Assembly: GCA_951230915.1 (NCBI GenBank)
Contig: OX579636.1
Span: 25,727,567-25,791,566 of the forward strand
DNA from: Antitrichia curtipendula
Taxonomy: Eukaryota; Streptophyta; Bryopsida; Hypnales; Leucodontaceae
DNA length: 64,000 nt
Direction of reading: 5' to 3'
Position 1 is the first letter of the stretch. Each line of letters starts with the position of its first letter. Positions 11,456 through 21,627 of the stretch are shown piece after piece. Below the pieces are notes generated by a model. It worked only from the letters and a program-made list of their open reading frames with translations, was not told the origin of the DNA and searched no databases. Made by a program: the position numbers and the translations under genes.

Positions 11456-13269
11456 AATTTTAAAAATTTTAAAAAATTTTAAAATTTTAAAAATTAAACT
11501 AGATTGAAGACGTAAAATTAAAAATTTAATAATAAAAATTTAATAATTGTCTTGATCTATGTCTGGGAATTAAAATCAAATTAAAGAAAAGATATAAAAT
11601 GAATTTTTAAAATTTTTGCTTTTATATCCTATGACTAATTTGAATCCATATTAGGCATCATAATGTAGGAGTTAACAAAGCCTCCTTGTATAATAGAAAA
11701 TATTACTCTAATATTTCAAAAAATTCCCTTATAAAATAAAAACATAGTCTTGTGAAAAAATACTCTTTTATACACTTTAAGAAAATCATATAGTTGAAAT
11801 TCTTTCTATATATATTATAAAATCATTCTTGAAATTAAAAATTAATCTATATATGAATTATAAGGTAGTCCAATGGTTATAAAGTTATTCTATTTATAGA
11901 CATAAAAATATCTCTTTTGTCAAAAAGTATTGGGTTTCATCTTATAATTGATTTAAAAAGAAAAAAAACTTTCAAAATTGACATATGAATCCAGTTTTAG
12001 CATTTCTATTTGGTCAATGTGACCTAAAAAGTTAATTTCATTACAAAAAAGAAACTTTGTAGGAATTCATATACTAATTTTATTATTTCAACCTACACTA
12101 ACTAAATTGTTTAGTTTTGGTATATTCCAATCATATTAGATATATCAATAGGCTAAATAAGTCCATTGAAAACAAAGATAAATTTGGAACAAGAAAAAAA
12201 GACAAGTATAAATGTTGAATGGCACCATTGTCATAAAAAACTTGCAATTTTTTTCTTATTAATATAGGTCTTTTACATACATCCATCCAAACTCTAGATA
12301 ATATTAGCTCAAAATTGTCATTCTTGAAAATGTAAATGTTGTGTATAGAGTGCACATGGTTTTGACTCATGATGTATTCCAAACATGCCTAAAGGTCCCA
12401 TCTTCACATTATTCATCTTTAGACATTGGTAATGTCTTAAAGTGGGAATGTTGAACAAACTCTTGTGGTGGTATTACATGAATAGTGAATATTTCAACTA
12501 GTGATGATTCCTATCACTTCATTTGACATGTAGTCCACTATGTAATTAAATCACATCACTTGGTACCCTTCAAATTATCAAAGAAATGATAAAGATTTGA
12601 GTTTGTATGGTCTAGTTCAATTGTTCAATAAAGGGATGGGATTCATTGAAAAAAAAATCTAAAATGTCTTTTCTACTATTACATAACACTATCTATTTAC
12701 ATTAAGAATTATGGTGAACTTCAATTCAAATTTTTTAATATTTTTTAATATTAAAAGGAGGCTATAGTGTGTGGGAGGTAATAGGATCCAATTATTTAAA
12801 TTCAAATATGTGAGTGCATAACATTTTTGGAGCTTCAAGGACTGTGTTCTTTGGTTCGTGTTTAATGTCAAAATTATAAAATAAACCTTTTTGAAACTCT
12901 TGATTTGATGCTTCCTTCTGAATCCAAAGGCACTATAAATAATATTGTCAAGTACTTTTTTAGAAGATCTATTTTAACCTCTATACTCAAAAATATTACC
13001 AAAAGCTAGTGGAAAGAAAACAAGGCACACACAAAAAGAATATTTCTAATGCATCATATATTAAAGCATTAATTTTGAGTATAAACAAGATAGAATTGTT
13101 GGGAAGAATTTGTAAATTGTAGCTTCATATCATCACTTAGATTAATGATTGATTGCATTGAGTCATAGACATTGGTATATGATCAAACTCTACATATAAC
13201 CATATTAATGTATAACTTGAGTCCTAAAGCTTACTTGGTGGGTTGTGAATGTCTTTTAAAGCTCACTAT
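11456..13269. other. AT-rich non-coding DNA
   Basis: It starts with a run of AAATTTTAAAA palindromes and continues as AT-rich sequence without a plausible gene. Frames at 12131-12382 and 12689-12871 are low-complexity, hydrophobic and AT-driven. No terminal repeats or target duplications could be matched inside this interval. Confidence 0.4.
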
Positions 13270-13424
13270 CACTACAAGAAAACAAGGGTACAAATGACTT
13301 GTTCACAATGACTGCAAGTACAACAATGACTACAAAATGATTGTTTTGTAGTCATTGTGGACAAGAAATGAGTACTACAGTCATTGAGGACAAGTCATTT
13401 ATACCCTTATTCTTTTTTGTAGTG
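13270..13424. mobile_element. CACTA-type foldback MITE (155 bp) with TAT target duplication
   Basis: The left end reads CACTACAAGAAAACAAGGGT and the reverse complement of the right end reads CACTACAAAAAAGAATAAGG. Beyond the ends the two arms keep pairing (AAATGACTTGT and the ACAATGACT motif), so the whole unit is close to a long hairpin. It is flanked by TAT at 13267-13269 and TAT at 13425-13427, the 3-bp duplication expected of the CACTA (En/Spm) superfamily, whose ends begin CACTACAAGAAAA. It has no coding capacity and is non-autonomous. It lies about 540 bp beyond the 3' end of the TVP38-like gene. Confidence 0.85.
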
Positions 13425-13963
13425 TATGGGAGATATAAAAAATAGATAAAATACCCCCTATTATATTGAAAAAATAATTTTTATCTTTTCCGATTTTAAA
13501 TTTTAATAGGCAACAAATACACAAATAATTTACATAATGGCACATATTCAACATCATCCCTTGGCTTTGTCCTTTGGCTTCCATTGCTCATGGTTCAACC
13601 TACTTTCCATCATCATTCATGCTCATATTTTAGGTGTTGAAATTAAGGCAGATAATGTGTGCTCATACCTTAATAATGTTATGGATCTGGAAAAGAGACC
13701 AAGTGTTTCTGAGCAATGTAATGAAAAAAGAATAAACAGCTGACACTTCACGCTGTGTCACCTTATATTCTAAAGAGGAATACACAATACATCGATGACA
13801 CATGTTGAAGCAGATAGAAGTCTGAAATGGACACAGTAGTGCTAGGTGAAGCAATATGATTCATCATATTACATTCTGAGTTTGAAAATGAATTCATGTA
13901 CCAATTCTACGAATTTACATACACATGGCTAGAAAAAATGTTTTACAGGACTGAGTCGAGTGT
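13425..13963. other. 3' flank of the TVP38-like gene
   Basis: No further coding sequence. The part nearest 13963 is expected to hold the 3' untranslated region of the minus-strand gene; minus-strand AATAAA-like strings occur, but a polyadenylation site cannot be assigned. Small frames (13399-13584, 13537-13743) are AT-driven. Confidence 0.4.
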
Positions 13964-16896
13964 TCAGTGTGCAGGGGGCTGTAGTTCGTCAGGGTCACTG
14001 CCAGAAGGGTCAATTCTGATGATCAGTGGTTGCAGAACATCAGACTGGTTGTCAGATGCACCAAGTGCGCCGGCAGCAACCAGTACTGTATCGCGCTCAC
14101 CACCACTTTCTTCGATGGCAGTGCGGAGGGCATCCCTAGCTATTCGAGTTACCAGTGTAGCCAAGACAACTGCACAACCACCACAAGATCAGAAATGAAA
14201 TAAATAATGCGTCTTATGGTATAACGATCTGAAACATCTAATTAATTATGACAGTTCTAAGTTTCATTGCTGGCTCAGGAAAAAGACTTACTTGTGGCTA
14301 TGAGACCAACCGCCAACATAATCTGTAGACAGAGATGGGCAAAAACATAGGTCAGAATTATTGTGAAGGATTAAAACAGCAGTCATTTGCAAACAAAGAC
14401 ACGTGAAGCGTGCAAAAACCTTGCCCATGATTGCTTGTTCCCAATGCAATACCAGTATCTTGCCAATCCATGTACCAGTATCTGCTTCAGCATGTGTACT
14501 ATTATACAACTAACAGCTTCTTTCGTTCCTCAGTTAAGAAGGTCGACTTTTCTCAGAACGCAGTTGAGTTAAGCCATAATTATTTGTTTGACAGTGCCGA
14601 ATTACTCACTATGCGGGCTCTTGTAAAATGGGCACCACCGTGGCTAATATCTGCGATATCCTTGATGGTCGTCCCCACGTACACGAAGGCCATTGTCATA
14701 GGCTGTATAAACGGCAACGATGGAAAAAGTCAGCTTTATCATCGAAAAAACAGGCACTGGAAAATTTGTTGAGGGCGTTGATTCACAATTGAGAGCACCC
14801 AGCTAAGTCCTGACATTGAAGTCCAAACAAGGTACCTAAATCAATAGAGAGAAGAATCAGAAGACGTACCATAACACCAAACCAGGTTGCCAGAATGTAA
14901 CTTGTTTTACTGATAGGGGTAACTGATAGGAGATAGTTTAGTACATTGAAAGGTAGAAGTGGCACAAGCCGTAACAAAAGCACAATCTGCACGTACGAAC
15001 AAACCACAACTTACATGTGAGATAATTCTAGCTCATGGGCGTGAACTTCATACATAATTTCCTAGAGCATGCAAATACTCGCTTTTTATATACCAAAACT
15101 AAACAAATACTGACAGACAAAGCATCAAAGCAGCAAGTATTGCTTTCTGCAACTGCCTGAGCGTTCTGGAGCCATAACAATTTGACGTGCCCCAGCATAC
15201 GCAACTCCATACCAAAAAACTGAAAACTGGAACTGAGTGTCAATGTGTCCACGTACCTTAAAACCAGATTTACGAACAGCAACGGCAATAGCTTGAAATT
15301 GCGGATAGTCCTTAAGTTTAGAGGTCACATACGACCTTCCGACCTGTAATAACATGCTGAAACGTGAAAATAGGTTCATTTTTAATTCCTAATTGCAGAA
15401 GATAAGATGCAACTTGAAGTGCATGCGTAGAATATCTGCAAACGCTGCTACGTGTCATGTGCAGTAGGCTACTGGATTTGCAGCACTGTGACCAACAATA
15501 CGCAGACACTACGACGACAAAAAAAACTGAAAATTGTATTGTGCTCATTGCATGAGATAATAATCGACTGCCTCGACAAAGTTGACCATCTGCTAAATGG
15601 ATCACAATATCCAGATACTAACTTCGATAAATTGTGAAGATACAAAAGCAGTTGCCACTACTTAGGAGGTCCATCATTATCAGCGTGCGATACACAATGA
15701 GATACTGGGGTGTTGTTAATATGTCATAATGTCAAATTGTAAGAAAACCACAACGGTTGCGTATAAACCAAAATAATCTAGCGTACAAAATCGCTTTTCT
15801 GCTAGAGCAAAGGGATTGCTCACCGTTCTGCCGACTAAAAAAGCAGCGGTCGCTCCCAAGGTCGATCCAAGAGAGTCCGTAACAAAGCCAACCCCCAAGC
15901 CGAATAAATAACCTCCTCCCAGCTGCCAAATCAGAACCAGATCAGCAAGAACGAAGGGAGAATAAACTAGACAGTAGATGAATTTAGGCGCATGCAACAC
16001 CATCGCATCACCAATAGCTGTACCCAAAATCCTTTAACGAAAGCCGAGCTTTCACAAGTGATACTCTAATGCAGCATGTGAACTCTCCAGAAACCCCGAC
16101 TTATGACAGACGCTTCAATGACTTTAGTTTAATCAAACAAGCAGCACTGAGTACCAACGACTTGGTCACAGTGATTGTCAAAGACCAACGGAGATTATCA
16201 AGGTTAGAAGATAGTATTACTGTGAGGATTGATGCCGGAATAGCCAAGACTGAGCACGGGATATATGCAAGCGCCCTGTAAAATTGGTATTCATATATTA
16301 GAAAAAACGACATCAAATGACCTTCACTACTATGTCAAGAAAGTAAACAAAAAGTTACAAAGGACTCTGAGATGCCAAAAGCAGCTTACAAGATGATTGG
16401 ACCCCACGCTCCAGCATCCTTTTGAACCCATATCAGAAATTGCTTCAAGGTCTGCATAAACATCAAATTCATTACTTGTGCAAAATGAGCTATTTCCATG
16501 GCTGTACTGGTGAAATTCATCAAGGAAAACGAGACGAAAACCAACTAACGGCAAGAGACTGGAAGCACGATATCGTAAGAATAACTGCTAATTCACAGAG
16601 GCTATAATAATGGAGGCAACTCTGAGTGTAAGTCTAGACTAGCAAGAGTGGTCATCACCACTTGCATAGTGAAACTGGCCGTGGAAATAGCAGAAAAATA
16701 TTACCTTTTCAATAATGTGGGAAAATTGGGGCAACTGTACAGCAGCGCCAAAGATAAGAAGTAAGAAAGTGATAGTCAGTAACAACCGCCACGCTCTAGT
16801 AGACATGCCCACTCGCCACCGTCGTCCCTTCCGGCCCATGTCCAATGTTGAACGTTTCCCCGCCAGATGGGACCGGATTTTAGCCGACGTCGCCAT
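13964..16896 (-). CDS. TVP38/TMEM64 family membrane protein (SNARE-associated Golgi / VTT domain), nine exons, 313 aa
   Basis: Coding exons in transcript order: 16705-16896, 16390-16451, 16221-16275, 15824-15922, 15257-15343, 14870-14986, 14610-14702, 14292-14322 and 13964-14169. All introns are GT-AG, phases agree, and the product is 313 aa. Exon 1 is a basic N-terminus followed by a membrane segment (LLLTITFLLLIFGAAV). The VTT domain follows with its usual landmarks: ALAYIPCSVLAIPASILT, LGGGYLFG, SLGSTLGATAAFLVGR, KLKDYPQFQ, LLLRLVPLLPFNVLNYLL and FVYVGTT. A last membrane segment (IMLAVGLIATIVLATLVTRIA) and an acidic tail end the protein. Family members are multi-pass proteins of Golgi, ER or plastid membranes; animal homologues such as VMP1/TMEM41B scramble lipids. 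The start is set at MATSAK; an in-frame ATG seven codons upstream (16917) is possible. Confidence 0.93.
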
Positions 16897-16917
16897 CTTT
16901 ACGACCTTCATGTACAA

Positions 16918-18392
16918 CCCGGTTTTGTGTTTCGCATTCGCAATTCCAAACTTTAGTGATCACCGAGTAACTACTTACATCAAATTCCTTTGCGAAAGTA
17001 CGGATTCTAAAACCCTGAGAAATCCGTAGTCTTAGATAATCAAACTTCCCTCCAAGAGATCATCGTCCTCCGTCAGCTGCAATATGTAGTTTCTCAAGCT
17101 CTTCCCTATACTAACATCGCCAATTTCGACGCAACATCTGTCACGGTTCAGGACAGTCGAGGCTGGAGAAAGCGAACAATAATCCAAGGATAAAAACTCT
17201 CCAGCTTAAAAATAACGTTTCGCCCTTCAAAACCTAGCAAACAATTACTGAAGTTTCCACAAGACGGTGTTGAAATGACACCAATGTACCACCACCACCA
17301 CCGTCTTGTCTACAATCACACACCAAAACCGTTTCCTCTAACTCTCCATCTTAAGATCTTCAGTATAAAAAGTTCAAAAAATCCACTAAAAGCTCACTCA
17401 ACAGATTTTGAAAACGTGCTCCATCTGTGCATAGCAACCTCCGAATCAAACTAGGTCAAATCCGAACTAGCCAATCTAGCCGCTACGAAGATAGCGCACT
17501 CCGTGCAATACCCTCTCCCCTGTCTCCTACGACAAATAAATGCACTCCCCTACCAATTGTTGACAACGCGGTCCAAACCCTAGAAAGCCGCAACTCACCA
17601 CCGTCACCACCACCACCACCGTCTCGTCGACAATCCAACACACCAGAAACTGTCCTTCCAACTCCTCTAAACCTCCTTCCCTTTAAGATCTCCAGTATGA
17701 AACGCGTCTGCGATCAAAATTTCCGGCGAAAGCTCAAAGGACCATGTTTGAATCCTGCGGCATTTGTGCAAATGCACCCCGGTCTTATCCGAGAATCAGC
17801 TCGCGGAGGTTGCACACACTGCGCAATAACCTGTCCCTTGACACCAATGACCACGTAGGGTACTCCCTCACAATGATTGGCTCCTCCTTCCACCAAACCC
17901 TAGAAGAAGGAGAACTCAACAGAATCGAGTGCAGAAAAAAAATGTGAAAATGTGAAACTGTAGATCTGCTACTTCTTCGCCAAGATAGAGCTCCGGAAAT
18001 AACACTGTCCGCGTACAAAGAGTTCAGTGGAGCCCGGGATTCATCGCCCAAGCCGGGAAGCTGGGTGATTGATTTGCTGGGGCACAACACCGACAGCAAT
18101 AACTCGCGGGGCCAAAGTGACGAGGGTCTGAAACCAAAACCAATGGAAACCGATGGTGAGGGAAGGAGGGCTCATGGCCGCCCGATCATGCTGCCCTCGG
18201 GATCACCGTCGATCTAGCAAACACGTTCCCCATGATGTTCTCGAGAACTTACCGGGTTGGGCGGACCGAGCCAAGCCGAAGCAACCTTGACACCCTACTA
18301 CGGTATGGTAGCCGTATGTGCACCGCTTGAATTGAATGCAGTCTTAAAGAGAAGCAATTTCCATTCTTTTTCTTAGGTTGGTGTAAATTAAC
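16918..18392. other. Upstream region of the TVP38-like gene with a diverged direct duplication
   Basis: More balanced composition than the desert. Two diverged direct copies about 320 bp apart share the order ACCACCACCACCGTCT(T/C)GTC, ACAATC-AC-CACCA, CCTCTAA and TTTAAGATCT(T/C)CAGTAT (about 17285-17375 and 17600-17700). Frames in the region (17427-17858 plus, 17785-18099 minus) are proline- or serine-rich by-products of the CACC runs and match nothing. It could contain the promoter and 5' untranslated region of the minus-strand gene. Confidence 0.4.
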
Positions 18393-18582
18393 CCGTAACC
18401 CTTAACTCCTAAAATGCAGTGCCCAAGTTTTGTTTTGAGGTTCTCGGAATTTGCTCTAAATTGAACAAAAAGCCAACATTTTAATAAGTTCTATCAACTC
18501 TTTTTTAATTGTAACCGTACAACTTCAAACTAGACAAGTTAGAGATCACATAGGAAAAGAAAACTGATCATCGGACATTTTG
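18393..18582. mobile_element. TTAA-flanked repeat fragment (same family as 4180-4365, inverted)
   Basis: TTAACTCCTAAAATGCAGTGCCCAAG marks the end. The body (GAATTTGCTCTAAATTGAAC, then ATCAACTC-TTTTT, then CAAACTAGACAAGTTAGAGATCA) is the reverse complement of the repeat near 4180-4365. The inner boundary is not clear because further repeats follow. Confidence 0.45.
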
Positions 18583-18868
18583 CGGCCAATGATTTCGGCC
18601 CTACAAAGGGCCGTTTGAACTTCATTTTTGCCCCCACCCACCTACCTACCACTAATGCAAATCCAAAAAAAATCTAAAAATATTCTTTATTTAAAAAATA
18701 TATAATAAAAATTAAAAAATATTTTTGAAATTGGCATTCTGACATGGCATTAGTAGTGCCCCATCAGATTTCTATAAAATTAAATTAAAAATTAAAAAAT
18801 TAAAAAATCCTTGTAATTGCATTGCTACCATGTAGTCTTGTGGCCTTCTGTAGGGCTGAAATTTTTTC
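18583..18868. mobile_element. Short inverted-repeat element with GGCCCTACA ends
   Basis: The left arm contains TTTCGGCCCTACAAAGGGCC (18593-18612). The right arm GGCCTTCTGTAGGGCTGAAA (18842-18861) reads TTTCAGCCCTACAGAAGGCC in reverse complement. The interior is AAATTAAAAATT-rich and holds AGTAGTGCCCCATCAG. The same interior string and a GGCCCTTTGTAGGGCT end recur at about 57490-57730, so this is a dispersed family. It is non-coding. No target duplication could be assigned. Confidence 0.5.
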
Positions 18869-19844
18869 TAATGGGATTAACCTTGGAAAGACGTGGCTCC
18901 CCATGACCAAGGTAGTCACCAAAATATTCTAATTATTAGACTAATTGGTACATTTTTTTGTTCTCCAATTTATAGTGAAGTCATTCATCAAACTTTTTAG
19001 GTCTGTAGTATCCTTATAAGGTTAATTTCGTATTCTAGATTTACAACCACTATAAAAGTGAGGACAATTTCACGGTGAAAAATTTGGACAAGGCACAAGC
19101 AAGGCCACATTAGTGGGCCTCTTATGGGGGGTCTATAAAATTGACTTTTCAAAGAATAATATTTGCATAGGAATATTTTCATGCCACATGGCTATGCTAG
19201 ACAAAATGGAGTCTAGAAATATTTTTATAGAATAGCTTGACTCATGTACATGTGAAAATGAGAAGCAAGTGACAAAGGATGGTGACCAAGAGTACACTTT
19301 TCATTCATGAGTATAAGTAAATGCTCTATCAATCTGGATCCATTAATCTATAATTTCTTTGAAAATGCAATATCCATAAATTTGAATTATAAAAATGTAT
19401 TTGGATGATTATAAGAATATTATATCAAGGACGCCTCACAAAAGGTTAAGTTTAATGTCCAAGGAAAAAATTTGAGTCAAACCAACCTAGAATAATATAC
19501 CTAGGACTCTCATTATGAATAGGAAAAATGAAAACGTCTCAATTGTAACTAGCTATGCATTCTCCCTATACCTTGGTTTAGTTTATTTTTTCAACAAAGG
19601 ATTGGAGTTTTCAATAGAACAATGATAGAAATTGGATAAAGTTGTCATGTTGAGAATATTTGAATGGTGGATGGAGGATTTCCTAGAGAAATCTAAATGG
19701 AAACATTTTTGAAATTAACTAAAAAATAAAGCATACATCAGGTTGATTGTATCTAGACTTAACCACTTTCGAGGAAATTAAATATTTTTGACGTTCTAAA
19801 TCCAAATTTGGAAAGTGGTGTTTTAGTTGCCGTATTTTTGAGGT
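18869..19844. other. AT-rich intergenic DNA with a dispersed repeat at its left end
   Basis: About 18877-18990 repeats the sequence at about 1830-1960 (ATGACCAAGGTAGTCACC). The rest is AT-rich without a plausible gene; the frame at 18997-19182 (minus) is short and unconvincing. Confidence 0.4.
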
Positions 19845-20051
19845 GACGTTTTGCGGCCAATGAATGACAAGAGAATCACATGTGTAGGATAGAAGTGCAA
19901 CTATTCATCTTCCAAATTTTGTGGGAAAAGGGAAGACCATCTACAATAGTTTGACTTCCAATGAGTGCTTTTACATTATTTTAGTCCAACAATTCACACA
20001 ATGTCAAAACAGATGATTTCCATAGTTATGAGCCCGTCGTTTAAAGGTTAA
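19845..20051 (-). mobile_element. TTAA element, family B copy (5' boundary uncertain)
   Basis: It contains the family B core in the inverted orientation: AATGAATGACAAGAGAATC, then AGAAGTGCAACTATTCATCTTCC, then GACTTCCAATGAGTGCTTTT, then CAATTCACACAATG. It ends GTCGTTTAAAGG-TTAA with TTAA at 20048-20051. The opposite end is near TGACGTTTTGCGGCC, where no clean TTAA is visible, so it may be truncated. Confidence 0.55.
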
Positions 20052-20280
20052 GGATGAACCTAGAAAGGATGATTTTAGTGTCTAATGAATGACAAGGCAT
20101 TCTCTTGTGTAGGATAGAAATACAACTATTCATCCTTGGAATTAGTTTTTGGAAAGTAGAGATCTTCTACAATATTTTGACTTCAAATGAGTTTTTTTAT
20201 TTATTTTTAATACCAATTATTCCCACGGTTTCAGAAATGATGATTTCCACAGGGACCCCCCCGTGTCCTTCCAGGGTTAA
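20052..20280 (-). mobile_element. TTAA element, second adjacent family B copy
   Basis: Directly abutting the previous copy, the same order of motifs returns: CTAATGAATGACAAGGCATTCTC, then GATAGAAATACAACTATTCATCC, then GACTTCAAATGAG, then a TTTCAGAAATGATGATTTCCAC segment. It ends CCAGGG-TTAA (20277-20280). Two diverged copies side by side suggest repeated insertion into or next to older copies. Confidence 0.5.
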
Positions 20281-21627
20281 GTTGATATTATCCCTCAGTG
20301 ACTCACCTGTGAGTATGTGCAAACACGCTATGAGTCTGGCGGAATGCACGGGCACTGTCCAGCGAGGATGCCACGTCGGAAACAAGCTGAGCTGGAAGGA
20401 GACCCATGAGGCCGCCCGATCTGCAAAGTGTACCTGGGCCGGATTCCACAAAGCTCCAGTACAGTAGTGATGGCGTGTCGCGCTCAGCTGCACCTCGGCG
20501 TGGCGATGGCGGGCCCCACCTGTCCACTTGGCCGCCTCTCCTGCCTCCCCTCGCTCCAGCCAGGCGCTTGATCTCACCACTACGTTGCTTTCCTTTTAAG
20601 ACGTTTTTCGCCCAATATGATCCTCTGTGCTGTGAATTCGTTCATACTCGCTCGTGTTTTTTAGGTTCCCCATCGGTTGGCCCTGGCGGTGGTGGTAGTT
20701 TCCTTTTCTGATGAGATTGACGATTGCAGGATGTTCTTGGCCACGGTGTTGTGCGGATTGAGTGCGGGCGGGTGTTAAGAATACCCCGAATTGGTGGTTG
20801 AAGATTTTATCCTGGCTTGCTGAGGATTTTTTTTTTCTTGCTTTTGAGGTGCGGTGGCCTCTAACCCGAAGATACGAACTATAGGAAGGACGGAGGAATT
20901 CTAGGTGCACCTTCTTCCCGCGGATGAGTTCTCTTGGAGATGCGTCACTGCCATGGCTTGAGCTGCGGGTATGACCATTTTGTGTGTTAGGGATGCGAAG
21001 TCTGTTGTTGAGTTTGCTGGACGATGTTTGCGGGTGGAGCATTTTAAGTTGTGTGATTTTTGGTGATTAGGAGGACTTTGGGAGCTTCAGTTTGTTAAGT
21101 CTTTGTTGCTTTCGTGCTTTAGATTTATTAGGGATTTGGAGAGCGCCGGAAGTGATATTCAGACGGCGTTCAGAACGTGAAGGACAACGTGAGGGCTGCG
21201 ATACTCGTTTTTATTCTGTCTGAAGTGGTAAGCTCAGTTTGAAATTGTCTGGTACTACCAATTGTCTTCTGCTAGTCATGTAGGTATTTGTATTACTCGC
21301 TTGGCCCGCGCGGGACACCGGGTTGGAAGTGACTATGAGTAAGCGCATGCAGGAGAATACTCATTGATACCCTGGGAGAAAATTTCATTGTTTTTTCAAA
21401 TGCCTATCTTAATATTCTGGAGTCTATTTGAGAAATTTGAATGATCTTTGTTCAAATGTCAAGATTTAATTTGGCGAATAGTATTTTTTGAGTTTTAAAA
21501 AAGATTTGGAATGGTTTGTTCCAAAATCTATAAGTTATTATGCAATTGAAAATAGAATTAAATGATCTCCGCTTGGAATTGATGCACAATTGTAATCCTT
21601 TCAGCTGCATTTTAAAGGGAAGCAGAC
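20281..21627 (+). promoter_or_regulatory. Upstream region of the DUF639 gene (probable promoter and 5' untranslated sequence)
   Basis: Composition rises sharply in G and C from about 20380 to 20780. No supported protein is encoded; overlapping frames at 20197-20580 and 20596-21042 (minus) lack domains. Position immediately 5' of the DUF639 start, and T-rich, intron-like sequence at about 21390-21600, suggest a 5' untranslated exon plus intron. This is inference. Confidence 0.35.

Noticed and set aside
17427..17858. 143-codon plus-strand frame rich in Pro and Ser
   Set aside because: Arises from CACC-rich DNA in the duplicated upstream block of the TVP38-like gene.
20197..21042. Minus-strand frames of 127 and 148 codons upstream of the DUF639 gene
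   Set aside because: They overlap a GC-rich upstream region and a TTAA element, and have no family or splice support.
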